From positions 135,563 to 199,562 of the forward strand of contig NC_014107.1 of the NCBI RefSeq assembly GCF_000025565.1: a stretch of DNA of 64,000 nucleotides. The letters are read 5' to 3'. The notes under the pieces were generated by a model. It saw only the letters and a list, made by a program, of their open reading frames with translations, was not told the origin of the DNA and ran no database searches. Positions 38,251-49,118 of the stretch are shown here, piece after piece (the first letter of the stretch is position 1; the number at the start of each line of letters is the position of its first letter). The position numbers and the translations under genes are program-made. The DNA is from Enterobacter cloacae subsp. cloacae ATCC 13047 (GTDB lineage: Bacteria; Pseudomonadota; Gammaproteobacteria; Enterobacterales; Enterobacteriaceae).

Positions 38251-40285
38251 ATGCCCCGCCGTTCGATCCTCTCCGCCGCCGAGCGCGAAAGCCTGCTGGC
38301 GTTGCCGGACACCAAGGATGAGTTGATCCGTCACTACACGTTCAGCGAAAGCGACCTCTCCATCATCCGGCAGCGGCGCGGCCCGGCCAATCGGCTGGGC
38401 TTCGCGGTGCAGCTCTGCTACCTGCGCTTTCCCGGCGTCATCCTTGGCGCTGATGAGCCACCGTTCCCGCCATTGCTGAGACTGGTCGCCAACCAGCTCA
38501 AGGTCGGCATCGAAAGCTGGGACGAGTACGGGCAGCGTGAGCAGACCCGACGCGAGCACCTGGTCGAGCTGCAAACGGTGTTCGGCTTCCAGCCGTTCAC
38601 GATTGGCCACTACCGGCAGGCTGTCCAGTTGCTGACCGAGCTGGCCATGCAAACCGACAAGGGCATCGTGCTGGCCAGAGCCTTGATCGAGCACCTGCGG
38701 CGGCAGTCGGTCATTGTGCCCGCCCTCAACGCCGTCGAGCGGGCGAGCGCCGAAGCGATTACCCGCGCCAACCGGCGTCTCTACGACGCCTTGGCTGAGC
38801 CGCTGACGGACGTGCATCGCCGTCGCCTCGACGATCTGCTCAAGATCGCCCGCGAGGGCGGCCAGATGACGCCCGCCGACCTGGCGAAGTTCGAGCCGCA
38901 GCGGCGTTACGCGACCCTGGTGGCGCTCGCCATCGAGGGCATGGCCACCGTCACCGACGAAATCATCGACCTGCATGACCGCATCCTGGGCAAGCTGTTC
39001 AATGCCGCCAAGAACAAGCATCAGCAGCAGTTCCAGGCATCCGGCAAGGCGATCAATGCCAAGGTGCGGCTGTTCGGGCGCATCGGCCAGGCGCTGATCG
39101 AGGCCAAGCAAGCGGGCCGCGATCCGTTCGCCGCCATCGAGGCCGTCATGTCCTGGGATGCTTTCGCCGAGAGCGTCACCGAAGCGCAGCGGCTCGCGCA
39201 ACCCGAGGACTTCGATTTCCTGCACCGCATCGGCGAGAGCTACGCCACGCTGCGCCGCTACGCGCCGGAATTTCTCGACGTGCTCAAGTTGCGGGCCGCG
39301 CCCGCCGCCAAGGACGTACTCGACGCCATCGAGGTGCTGCGCAGCATGAACAGCGACAACGCCCGCAAGGTGCCCACCGACGCGCCGACCGAGTTCATCA
39401 AGCCGCGCTGGCAGAAGCTGGTGATGACCGACACCGGCATCGACCGGCGCTACTACGAACTGTGCGCGCTGTCGGAGCTGAAGAACGCGCTGCGCTCCGG
39501 CGACATCTGGGTGCAAGGCTCGCGCCAGTTCAAGGACTTCGAGGACTACCTGGTGCCGCCCGCGAAATTCGCCAGCCTCAAGCAGGCCAGCGAATTGCCG
39601 CTGGCCGTGGCCACCGATTGCGACCAGTACCTGCATGACCGGCTGACGCTGCTGGAAACGCAGCTCGCCACCGTCAACCGCATGGCGCTGGCCAACGAGC
39701 TGCCGGACGCCATCATCACGGAGTCGGGCCTGAAGATCACGCCGCTCGATGCGGCGGTGCCCGATACCGCACAGGCCCTGATCGACCAGACGGCGATGAT
39801 CCTACCGCACGTCAAGATCACCGAATTGCTGCTGGAGGTAGACGAATGGACGGGCTTCACCCGGCACTTCGCCCACCTGAAGTCAGGCGACCTGGCCAAG
39901 GACAAAAACCTGTTGCTGACCACGATCCTCGCCGACGCGATCAACCTGGGCCTGACCAAGATGGCGGAATCGTGCCCCGGCACGACCTACGCCAAGCTGG
40001 CCTGGCTGCAAGCCTGGCACATCCGCGACGAAACCTACGGGGCGGCACTGGCCGAGCTGGTCAACGCGCAGTTCCGACATCCCTTCGCCGAGCATTGGGG
40101 CGACGGCACCACGTCATCGTCGGACGGCCAGAACTTCCGCACCGGCAGCAAGGCCGAGAGCACCGGCCACATCAATCCGAAATACGGCAGCAGCCCAGGG
40201 CGGACGTTCTACACCCATATCTCCGACCAGTACGCGCCGTTCCACACCAAGGTCGTGAACGTCGGCGTGCGCGACTCGACCTACG
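38251..40285 (+). pseudogene. tnpA: Tn21-family transposase, 3' end removed by IS26
   Basis: About 678 residues of a protein usually near 990. [62 protein letters not shown] is the Tn21/Tn501/Tn1721-type N-terminus. The DDE-domain start ([27 protein letters not shown]) is present, but the later catalytic residues are lost at 40285. The frame runs a few codons into IS26. The transposase is presumably inactive. The far inverted repeat of this transposon is also missing. Confidence 0.92.
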
Positions 40286-41105
40286 GGCACTGTTGCAAAT
40301 AGTCGGTGGTGATAAACTTATCATCCCCTTTTGCTGATGGAGCTGCACATGAACCCATTCAAAGGCCGGCATTTTCAGCGTGACATCATTCTGTGGGCCG
40401 TACGCTGGTACTGCAAATACGGCATCAGTTACCGTGAGCTGCAGGAGATGCTGGCTGAACGCGGAGTGAATGTCGATCACTCCACGATTTACCGCTGGGT
40501 TCAGCGTTATGCGCCTGAAATGGAAAAACGGCTGCGCTGGTACTGGCGTAACCCTTCCGATCTTTGCCCGTGGCACATGGATGAAACCTACGTGAAGGTC
40601 AATGGCCGCTGGGCGTATCTGTACCGGGCCGTCGACAGCCGGGGCCGCACTGTCGATTTTTATCTCTCCTCCCGTCGTAACAGCAAAGCTGCATACCGGT
40701 TTCTGGGTAAAATCCTCAACAACGTGAAGAAGTGGCAGATCCCACGATTCATCAACACGGATAAAGCGCCCGCCTATGGTCGCGCGCTTGCTCTGCTCAA
40801 ACGCGAAGGCCGGTGCCCGTCTGACGTTGAACACCGACAGATTAAGTACCGGAACAACGTGATTGAATGCGATCATGGCAAACTGAAACGGATAATCAAC
40901 GCCACGCTGGGATTTAAATCCATGAAGACGGCTTACGCCACCATCAAAGGTATTGAGGTGATGCGTGCACTACGCAAAGGCCAGGCCTCAGCATTTTATT
41001 ATGGTGATCCCCTGGGCGAAATGCGCCTGGTAAGCAGAGTTTTTGAAATGTAAGGCCTTTGAATAAGACAAAAGGCTGCCTCATCGCTAACTTTGCAACA
41101 GTGCC
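40286..41105 (+). mobile_element. IS26 copy 1 (G184N variant)
   Basis: 820 bp, exact 14-bp terminal repeats GGCACTGTTGCAAA / TTTGCAACAGTGCC. The flanking octamers GACCTACG and CCTCAGAA differ, so it arose by replicative deletion or recombination rather than simple insertion. Confidence 0.97.
40349..41053 (+). CDS. tnpA: IS26 transposase, Asn184 form
   Basis: 234 residues from MNPFKGRHFQRD. HTH at YRELQEMLAERGVNVDHSTIYRW. Catalytic D-D-E: WHMDETYVKV, NTDKAPAYG, NNVIECDHGK. Residue 184 is Asn (RIINATLGF), where the other two copies have Gly. The G184N form has been reported as more active. It makes cointegrates, either replicatively or between two IS26 copies. Confidence 0.97.
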   Translation: MNPFKGRHFQRDIILWAVRWYCKYGISYRELQEMLAERGVNVDHSTIYRWVQRYAPEMEKRLRWYWRNPSDLCPWHMDETYVKVNGRWAYLYRAVDSRGRTVDFYLSSRRNSKAAYRFLGKILNNVKKWQIPRFINTDKAPAYGRALALLKREGRCPSDVEHRQIKYRNNVIECDHGKLKRIINATLGFKSMKTAYATIKGIEVMRALRKGQASAFYYGDPLGEMRLVSRVFEM

Positions 41106-41184
41106 CCTCAGAATTATAGAGAATACCTGAAATTTTTGTAGAGCGAGGTTTGTTACCCTGCCCGACCAGCGACATGTGGTTAGT

Positions 41185-42108
41185 TTAGTGATCAGAAATG
41201 TCGAGCGTTTGGTCGTTCATTGACGCGGGATCTTCCAACGGTTCCACATGAGTGGTGATATGGATAAAAGGCAGTGCGGTGCGGATATCATTCTCTATAC
41301 GCTCGGCCCAGTCGTGCCCATATTGAACAGTCCATCGCCCAGGAACTAGGATGTGCATTGTCATAAACGCCCGCCCGCCAGCCTGGCGTGTACGTAGTGC
41401 ATGGAAATCAAGCCCCTGTTCACGATATCCTGCCAGCAGTGACTCGATTTTTTTGAGTTCTTCCGTGGGTAGCGATACGTCCATCAGACCTGCAGCTGAA
41501 CGACTCATAAGCTGATAACCAGTCCAAACGATGTTGGCTGCGACCAGCAATGCAACGATCGGATCGACCCAAAACCAGCCGGTCAGATAAACCAGTCCGA
41601 CACCAAAAATGACACCGACCGACGTCCAGACATCGGTCAGCAGGTGATGAGCATCTGCCTCAAGAGTGATAGAGTTGTGCTGCCTGCCAGCCCTTAACAA
41701 AATGCGAGCCGTCACAAAATTAAGGATTGATGCGACTGTTGAAACCAGTAATCCGAGACCAATCTCCTCAAGCGGCTGTGGAGTTAACATCCGCTCAACT
41801 GCGGTATAGGCGATACTGGCTGCCGCCAATAGGATCAGAAATCCTTCGAAAGCACTCGAGAAATATTCGGCTTTGCCGTGCCCATATGCATGGTTCTCAT
41901 CGGCCGGAAGCGCAGCCAAGGTCAGCATCCAGAGCGCCATTAGGGCTCCTGCGAGGTTAACTACGGATTCGATGGCATCAGATAGCAGACCGACCGAACC
42001 GGTCATTTTCCACGCCACACCTTTGAGTCCGATAGTGGCAATAGCCGTGGCAATGGAAAGCCAAGCGTAGTGCGTCAGCGGACGAGGTAACCCTTTTGTT
42101 TTAGTCAT
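41185..42108 (-). CDS. cation diffusion facilitator (CDF) family transporter
   Basis: 307 residues, six membrane helices. Metal-site motifs are [11 protein letters not shown] in TM2 and [12 protein letters not shown] in TM5 (the H-D pair suggesting Zn/Cd/Fe), with [17 protein letters not shown] between. The C-terminal cytoplasmic metallochaperone-like domain contains [10 protein letters not shown] and HITTHVEP. Preceded by AGGAAG. Exports divalent metals by proton antiport. IS26 abuts its downstream side. Confidence 0.9.
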   Translation of the reverse strand: MTKTKGLPRPLTHYAWLSIATAIATIGLKGVAWKMTGSVGLLSDAIESVVNLAGALMALWMLTLAALPADENHAYGHGKAEYFSSAFEGFLILLAAASIAYTAVERMLTPQPLEEIGLGLLVSTVASILNFVTARILLRAGRQHNSITLEADAHHLLTDVWTSVGVIFGVGLVYLTGWFWVDPIVALLVAANIVWTGYQLMSRSAAGLMDVSLPTEELKKIESLLAGYREQGLDFHALRTRQAGGRAFMTMHILVPGRWTVQYGHDWAERIENDIRTALPFIHITTHVEPLEDPASMNDQTLDISDH

Positions 42109-42307
42109 TATTAACTTCCTAAAATAGGACGACTAACTCACATTTCTATCCATGATAGATAATTAAACAATCATTTCGCCATGAATATTTTTTCGTTTTT
42201 ATTAAATTTAATTAAAAAGTCTCTGCAAGTGCTGTTTCATCTTCTAGTAAACTAAATTTTATTTTTAGGGTTTTCTTCAACTTGAAGTAATATTATCTCA
42301 CAACAGA

Positions 42308-42880
42308 TTAGTCACTTAGGTTAACTGAGCGGCTTTTATATTTTTCAATTAAAATATGCAAAACTCCCATTGCACCATGTGCATAAAAATAGACCTCAAT
42401 GAAAGTAGTAAAGAACTTATGCCAGTGGATTACTGTTTCAGCCAGATTTGACTGCATGGTATTCAACAAGAACCATAGGCCACCTGAAAGTGCTACAATT
42501 AGCAATGCTAGAACTCCAAATCCTTGGATTGTACTGGCAATACCTCCCGAATGTGCATCGGGCAGTCGGAAACTAGTCAACGTTTTTATATCTTGCTTAA
42601 TACCACTAAAGTCAAGCCCTACCCATGAAAAATAATAAGTAAAACCTCTTTGAGTAAGCATCCAACTTAACATAATAAAACCACAAATAATCAGTCCTAA
42701 CCCTGAAATAATGTGCATCCAGGTTATAACTCCTTCAAGACTATGTTCACCAATTGCTTCGGTCTCTGTCAGATTAGAGTTAATAATTTGTGATAATATT
42801 AGAAATGCCACAATGATGTGAAGAATACGAAAAAAAGGAGCGTAATCATGGGGTAATAGATTCCAGAGTCGCAATTTCAT
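42308..42880 (-). CDS. cytochrome b561/Ni-hydrogenase-type b membrane protein
   Basis: 190 residues from MKLRLWNLLPHDYAPFFRILHIIVAFL at 42880, AAGGA 8 bp upstream. Four membrane helices with paired histidines (RILHIIVAF, TWMHIISGLGL, VIHWHKFFTTF, YFYAHGAMGVLHIL) fit a di-haem cytochrome b561 fold. Likely moves electrons across the membrane. Codon use is AT-rich relative to the CDF gene. Confidence 0.75.
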   Translation of the reverse strand: MKLRLWNLLPHDYAPFFRILHIIVAFLILSQIINSNLTETEAIGEHSLEGVITWMHIISGLGLIICGFIMLSWMLTQRGFTYYFSWVGLDFSGIKQDIKTLTSFRLPDAHSGGIASTIQGFGVLALLIVALSGGLWFLLNTMQSNLAETVIHWHKFFTTFIEVYFYAHGAMGVLHILIEKYKSRSVNLSD

Positions 42881-42919
42881 TAATGAGTCCTTAGTAAATT
42901 TATCGATGATCTTAATCAT

Positions 42920-43287
42920 ACAAAAGAATTATTAGGATAACCTTAATTCTTAAAATTGCAGCAGGCATTAGTTCACCTCTGATATGGCCACTTGCGAAAT
43001 GGGAATGGTAACTGTTATTACTATGTGTTTACTTGCTGTTCTTGTTACGCAGCCCCTTAAACACATTACTTTCAAATATGATTTCCTGCTGGGTTTAAAT
43101 ATGTGTCTTTCTATAGTGCGGCAACCTATTTTTACACCAACTCATGAATTAAATAAGAATCATAAATTAAATGAGAGGTTTAATTCTCTTGCTTAACGCG
43201 ATGATATTAAATGGAAATTTTAATTTTTGTAATTTATTAAACAGTTAGAATGAGACATGGTAAATACGATCTTCCTTTAGATAATTC
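42920..43287. other. AT-rich gap before IS1, no gene supported
   Basis: A 70-codon frame at 42984 starts without a ribosome-binding site and resembles no family. I see no terminator or repeat. The IS1 boundary at 43288 may have removed a gene. Confidence 0.35.
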
Positions 43288-43302
43288 GGTAATGACTCCA
43301 AC

Positions 43303-43806
43303 TTACTGATAGTGTTTTATGTTCAGATAATGCCCGATGACTTTGTCATGCAGCTCCACCGATTTTGAGAACGACAGTGACTTCCTGCCCAGCCTTGCCA
43401 GATGTTGCCTCAGATTCAGGTTATGCCGCTCAATGCGCTGCGTATATCGCTTGCTGATAACGTGCAGTTCTCCCTTCAGGCGTGATTCATAAAGCGGCCA
43501 GCCATCCGTCATCCATACCACGACCTCAAAGGCCGACAGCAGGCCCAGAAGACGCTCCAGCGTGGACAACGTGCGTTCACCGAATACGTGCGCCACAACC
43601 GTCCTCCGTATCCTGTCATACGCGTAAAACAACCAGCGCTGGCGTGATTTAGCGCCGACATAACCCCACTGTTCGTCCATTTCCGCGCAAACAATGACGT
43701 CACTGCCCGGTTGTATGCGTGAGGTTACCGACTGCGGTCTGAGTTTTTTAAGTGACGTAAAATCGTGTTGAGGCCAACGCCCATAATGCGTGCACTGGCG
43801 CGACAT
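43303..43806 (-). CDS. insB: IS1 InsB
   Basis: 167-codon frame containing the DDE catalytic core ([36 protein letters not shown]). It is expressed as InsAB' by -1 frameshifting from insA. Confidence 0.95.
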   Translation of the reverse strand: MSRQCTHYGRWPQHDFTSLKKLRPQSVTSRIQPGSDVIVCAEMDEQWGYVGAKSRQRWLFYAYDRIRRTVVAHVFGERTLSTLERLLGLLSAFEVVVWMTDGWPLYESRLKGELHVISKRYTQRIERHNLNLRQHLARLGRKSLSFSKSVELHDKVIGHYLNIKHYQ

Positions 43807-44000
43807 CCGACGCCATTCATGGCCATATCAATGATTTTCTGATGCGTACCGGGTTGAGAAGCGGTGTAAGTGAACTGTAGCTGCCATGTTTTACGGCAGT
43901 GAGAGCAGAGATAGCGCTGATGTCCGGCAGTACTTTTACCGTTACGCACCACGCCTTCAGTAGCTGAACAGGAGGGACAGCTGATAGAAACAGAAGCCAC
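43725..44000 (-). CDS. insA: IS1 InsA
   Basis: 91 residues, zinc-finger plus HTH ([32 protein letters not shown], then [18 protein letters not shown]). Binds IS1 ends and represses transposition alone. Confidence 0.95.
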   Translation of the reverse strand: MASVSISCPSCSATEGVVRNGKSTAGHQRYLCSHCRKTWQLQFTYTASQPGTHQKIIDMAMNGVGCRASARIMGVGLNTILRHLKNSDRSR

Positions 44001-44148
44001 TGGAGCACCTCAAAAACACCATCATACACTAAATCAGTAAGTTGGCACCATTACCATTTCATTGAAAGAATAAGATGAAATAACTGTAAATGTTGTTAAA
44101 ATGGTAGAAAGCTAAAGGAGATAGACGGAGCTTGAGGATGAAAATAGC

Positions 44149-45143
44149 ATGACGATAAAAAATAAAAAATTAAGATAGCCATACTTATTGTTATAATAAT
44201 GGTGTTATCTGCCGGGTTTATTTTATCTCACTCCTCAGGGCCGGAGATATTAGAAGGCATTGTTGATACAGATGAAATTAATATAACCAGTAAGGTTACA
44301 GCAAGAGTTGATAGCTTGCATGTCAGAGAAGGAGACAGCATCCGTAACGGGCAGGCTTTAGTCAGTTTGTATGACAGGCAAATTACTGAGAATTCCCTGC
44401 AAGCAAAGGAAGCATTAGCTGCGGCTGTAGCTAGTCAGGAAAAGGCATATAACGGAGAGCGTACAGAGTATATTGAGTCATTAAAAGCTAACTGGATAAG
44501 TGCTCAAGCAGATGAAAAAAACATAAAGTTATCCACGGATCGAGTAGTAAAACTCTATGATGGTAGTAAGGCTGTTTCTGCCCAAGAACGTGATGATGCC
44601 ATTGCGAGATATAAGATTTCTAGGCAGAAAACTAATGCTGCCTATGAGCAATATATGCAAGTCAAACGGGGTAACAGGGCAGAGGATATTCGCATTGCTG
44701 ATGCTAATGTAAATTCAGCCAAGGCGGCTTTTGAGTCTGCGGATTCCTTGGTCAGAGAGCTGAGTGTTCATTCAAAAAATGATGGAGAAATTGCCAAGCG
44801 CTTTGCTAATCCGGGAGAACTTGTTTCTGCTGGCTCACCTATATTCAGCATGATTGATTTAAATAATCTTTGGGTAACTATTAATTTACGGGAAGACCGT
44901 TTTAACGCATTAAAAATAGGTGATGTGATTGAAGGGGCGATTCCTGCATTGAAATATAAAAATGTTAAATTCCGTGTTTTTTTTATTAACCCCAAAGGAA
45001 ATTTTGCCACATGGAGAGCGACTCGTCAGTCAAGCGGTTATGACGTCAGAACATTTGAAGTACGGTTACATCCGATGAATAAAATAGAAGGAATGCGCCC
45101 GGGGATGTCTGTTATTTTTGATTGGCCTTTTGATAATGACTAA
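44149..45143 (+). CDS. HlyD/EmrA-type membrane fusion protein (N-terminus apparently frameshifted)
   Basis: From the ATG at 44199 the frame encodes 314 residues: membrane anchor (MVLSAGFILSH), lipoyl half-domain (ITSKVTARVDSLHVREGDSIRNGQALVSLY), a long alpha-hairpin coiled coil, the second lipoyl half (VHSKNDGEIAKRFANPGELVSAGSPIFSMIDLNNLWVTINLREDRF) and a beta-barrel. An ATG at 44149 (MTIKNKK) is out of frame by one base within a poly-A run. Restoring it would give a complete cytoplasmic tail and membrane helix (IAILIVIIMVLSAGFIL). Overlaps the permease gene. It bridges the permease to an outer-membrane channel. Confidence 0.8.
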
Positions 45144-47397
45144 TAATACTTTATCAGACTTTTCAGCTTCATTGATAGATGAAATTAATTTCATCTATCA
45201 TGACCGCTACATGAAAATCTTACTGTTTATTGTGCCGGTGTTTTTATTAACTTTTGTCATCGCTATCTTCAGTTCTGGTGTGCCTGAGAAAATACCTGTC
45301 GCACTGGTAGATTATGATCATTCATCATTGAGTCGGGAAATAATCAAAAATATTGATGCATCGAAGAGTATTGAGTTAATAGAAACAACGGACAATATTT
45401 CCCTGGCTCAACGCCTGATGAAGAGTATGAAAATTTATGCTTTTATAGAGATCCCCCGAGGTGCATCTGGATCAACTATCCGTCAGGATGATAATAAGGT
45501 CGTAATTCGTTATAACGGGCAGTTAAGAACAACTGGTAATGCTGCGTTTATCGGTTTGCAGGCAGCGGTGAATGATGCCTTTAACTCAATAAATAACAGG
45601 AAGTCACTGGGTGTTGAGCATAAAGGTACGGGCAACTCAATGCCAAATATACAAGTAATCAGTATCAGCAATCCACAAAATAGCTATGAAAGATTCTTGA
45701 CCCCAATTGCAGTGCCGGTGTTGCTGAGTATAGTTCTAAGCAGCGCTGTAATTTGCGCTATCGGACGTTTTTTTGAAGAAGGTAATCTCTGTGACGATTG
45801 GATTAAGAAAAAAACAATATATTTATCAGTTCAGATTGCTTCCCGTTGCCTACCATATATAACCATCATTTTTCTTTGGGGATTAATATTCAATGTCTGG
45901 CAAGTAGTGGGGCGGGGTTGGCCAATTTTAGGTAATTCATGGTTGTTAATTCTGGCGATGTTTATGTTGTGTCTTCTTACTGCATCTATCGCCATTATGT
46001 TTATTTCAATAACGCGAAATGTACTTACAGCTTTAAGTATCTCAACGGTATATGCTAGTGCTGCGTTAACCTACTCAGATGGTACGCTTTCTATTTTGAA
46101 TGCCAATGGTTGGGCTAAATTCTGGAGTAATTTTCAGCCATTCACCCACTATTACCGAATACAGTTAGAGCAGGTCAATCTTGGCAGTTATATCACAACG
46201 AGTTTTTCCCAATTTGGTATCTTGTCACTCTATATTATCATTCCTTTAACTATTTCTTTTATTATTCTTGCAAGACGTAATTATAGTCAACAGCCGGTAG
46301 TCTTTCAGGAGAATGTAAAACTCGATGGTGTTTTACAGAGTTTTATTAGTACTGTTAAATCAATAAGAAAATGTCAACCTATATTTTCAACGGCAGTTAT
46401 GTCATTGATTCTTTATAGTGTTTTTTATCCAAGCGCCTACAAGGCACAAATTAACCTCAAACTTCCCGTTGCGGTAGTTGATTTTGATCAATCATCATTG
46501 TCACGTAATCTGATCGATAATCTGCAAACCACACGTGAAATTGATGTTACCCAGGTTGATAGTTCTCTGTCTGATGCATTAATTTTATTGCGAAACAGAA
46601 AAGTTTCCGCGGTGATAGCTATTGATAATGATTTTAAAAAGAATCTTATCAGAGGAGAGAACGCAGGGATCGATGTGCACCTATCAGGCGGTTATATGGC
46701 TGTTGCTGCCGATTTGAGAACGGCAGTGACTAATGCAATAAACGCTACGACGGATGTTAATAGATTAACATCTAAAGCTACTAATAACATCATTCCTCTT
46801 CCTCTATATAATCCAACATTGGGATACGAATCTTTTATTATGCCGCTGGTTTTTATTATAATACTTCAGCAAACACTTATCTTTACCAGTTCTATGCTTA
46901 TTGCATTGCGTAATAGTATCGGTTTAACAAAAATTAATTCATCTCAGTTTATCGGGACGTTTTTTGGGTTGTTTATGGTTGGTTTTTTTGGAGCGGTTTT
47001 TGTGTTTGGTTGGGTTTATTATTTGCAAGGGTATCCCAATGAAGGAAGTATGTTTTTACAGGTTTTGTTGATTGTTCTTTTTTCTGCGGCAGTAAGTTCA
47101 ATGGGGATGTTGATTGGTAGTTTTCTGGATAACATCAACCGTCCAATGCAGATCCTATCGGCTACCTCGATGGTTATTTTTTATGCGTCAGGAGCCTCGT
47201 TTCCTACATTTAATATGCCTGAATGGGTTGTGAAAACGATGGTGATTTTCCCATCAAGTACAATGATAAGTGGGTTTACTATGCTGAACTCTCAGGGGGC
47301 AGGTATCTATGAGTTGGCACCCGTAATAATAAAAATATCTTTGCTAGCAATTATATTATTTTTACTTGCTATGTATCGTCTAGTTTGGCAGAAGTAA
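45136..47397 (+). CDS. double ABC-2 type permease (fused tandem YhhJ-like halves)
   Basis: 753 residues from MTNNTLSDFSASL at 45136, overlapping the HlyD stop. Two tandem ABC-2 permease halves: each starts with a membrane helix and an extracytoplasmic domain (IPVALVDYDHSSLSREIIKNI in the first, LPVAVVDFDQSSLSRNLIDNL in the second), then five or so membrane helices with the ABC-2 C-terminal signature. The usual family has one half per chain. No ATPase gene lies beside it. With the HlyD protein it probably exports a drug-like molecule or lipid. Low-GC codon use. Confidence 0.82.
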   Translation: MTNNTLSDFSASLIDEINFIYHDRYMKILLFIVPVFLLTFVIAIFSSGVPEKIPVALVDYDHSSLSREIIKNIDASKSIELIETTDNISLAQRLMKSMKIYAFIEIPRGASGSTIRQDDNKVVIRYNGQLRTTGNAAFIGLQAAVNDAFNSINNRKSLGVEHKGTGNSMPNIQVISISNPQNSYERFLTPIAVPVLLSIVLSSAVICAIGRFFEEGNLCDDWIKKKTIYLSVQIASRCLPYITIIFLWGLIFNVWQVVGRGWPILGNSWLLILAMFMLCLLTASIAIMFISITRNVLTALSISTVYASAALTYSDGTLSILNANGWAKFWSNFQPFTHYYRIQLEQVNLGSYITTSFSQFGILSLYIIIPLTISFIILARRNYSQQPVVFQENVKLDGVLQSFISTVKSIRKCQPIFSTAVMSLILYSVFYPSAYKAQINLKLPVAVVDFDQSSLSRNLIDNLQTTREIDVTQVDSSLSDALILLRNRKVSAVIAIDNDFKKNLIRGENAGIDVHLSGGYMAVAADLRTAVTNAINATTDVNRLTSKATNNIIPLPLYNPTLGYESFIMPLVFIIILQQTLIFTSSMLIALRNSIGLTKINSSQFIGTFFGLFMVGFFGAVFVFGWVYYLQGYPNEGSMFLQVLLIVLFSAAVSSMGMLIGSFLDNINRPMQILSATSMVIFYASGASFPTFNMPEWVVKTMVIFPSSTMISGFTMLNSQGAGIYELAPVIIKISLLAIILFLLAMYRLVWQK

Positions 47398-47400
47398 GTA

Positions 47401-47730
47401 TCCTCCGGCAGAGCCGGAGGCTTTAGGGTGAGCGCCTCAAAGGCGCCGACAAACCATGAGCCGCCCAAGGCGCCTGTTATACGTTCAGATTCATCTGGTC
47501 GTAACGTTCGTCTTCTCGCTCTTGCTTGCGTATGTAAGCCCTGACCGTGGCTTCATCCAGGCCTACAGTTGAAACAAAATATCCTCGTGCCCAGAAAACT
47601 TCACCAGTGAAGTTTTTTCCTCTGCCGAACTGCCGGGCTATCGCTATCGCACTTTTCCCCTTCAGATAGCCGACGATTGTCGATACCGAATACTTTGGTG
47701 GAATGCTGATGCACATGTGAACATGATGCC
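47401..47730 (-). mobile_element. IS200/IS605-family fragment
   Basis: Contains the 3' part of a Y1 transposase on the minus strand (HVHMCISIPPKYSVSTIVGYLKGKSAIAIARQFGRGKNFTGEVFWARGYFVSTVGLDEATVRAYIRKQEREDERY). The catalytic tyrosine region and HxH motif are partly present. The subterminal hairpin CCTCCGGC-AGA-GCCGGAGG is at 47401-47419. The N-terminal half is replaced by IS3-type sequence. Non-functional. Confidence 0.75.
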
Positions 47731-48653
<923 letters not shown>

Positions 48654-49118
48654 GGATCTTGTTGAGATCCTCTCTACCTACGAGTAATCTCTTGCTCTGT
48701 AAACGAAAAAAACCGCCTTGCAGGGCGGTTTTATCGAAGGTTAAGCCAGCTTGCAGGCTGCTTAACCAGGTAACTGTCTTGTGCGAGACTAGTCACCAAA
48801 ACTGTCCTTTCAGTGTAGCCGCAGTCAGGCCGCCACTTCAAGTACTCTCTAAATCTCTCGCACATCATCAGTTACCAATGGCTGCTGCCAGTGGCGTTAA
48901 GTCGTGTCTTTCCGGGTTGGACTCAAGACGATAGTTACCGGATAAGGCGCAGCGGTCGGACTGAACGGGGGGTTCGTGCATACAGTCCAGCTTGGAGCGA
49001 ACTGCCTATTTGGAACTGAGTGTCAGGCGTGGAATGAGACAAACGCGGCCATAACAGCGGAATGACACCGGTAAACCGAAAGGCAGGAACAGGAGAGCGC
49101 ACGAGGGAGCTACCAGGG
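48654..49118 (+). other. truncated ColE1/p15A-type replication origin (RNA II/RNA I region)
   Basis: Closely follows the RNA II sequence of ColE1-type plasmids: GATCTTGTTGAGATCC, the RNA I/RNA II stem-loops around CCGCCTTGCAGGGCGG, TTACCGGATAAGGCGCAGCG, GGACTGAACGGGGGGTTCGTG and GAACAGGAGAGCGCACGAGG. The block AACGGGGGGTTCGTGCATACAGTCC and the preceding region are p15A-like. RNA II would read on the plus strand and RNA I on the minus. It ends in CCAGGGG at an IS110-family element, before the DNA-synthesis start, so it should not replicate. It marks a small plasmid once captured here. Confidence 0.88.

Larger units (their letters stand above)
43288..44055 (-). mobile_element. IS1 (768 bp)
   Basis: Exact IS1 length. 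Ends are GGTAATGACTCCAACTTACTGAT and, inverted, GGTAATGGTGCCAACTTACTGAT. The 9-bp flanks (AGATAATTC, ATTTCATTG) do not match, so this copy marks a rearrangement. Confidence 0.95.

Noticed and set aside
38224..39636. 470-codon open frame antisense to the Tn21-family tnpA
   Set aside because: High-GC third positions leave the opposite strand open. No start signal or protein family pattern; the sense protein is clearly TnpA.
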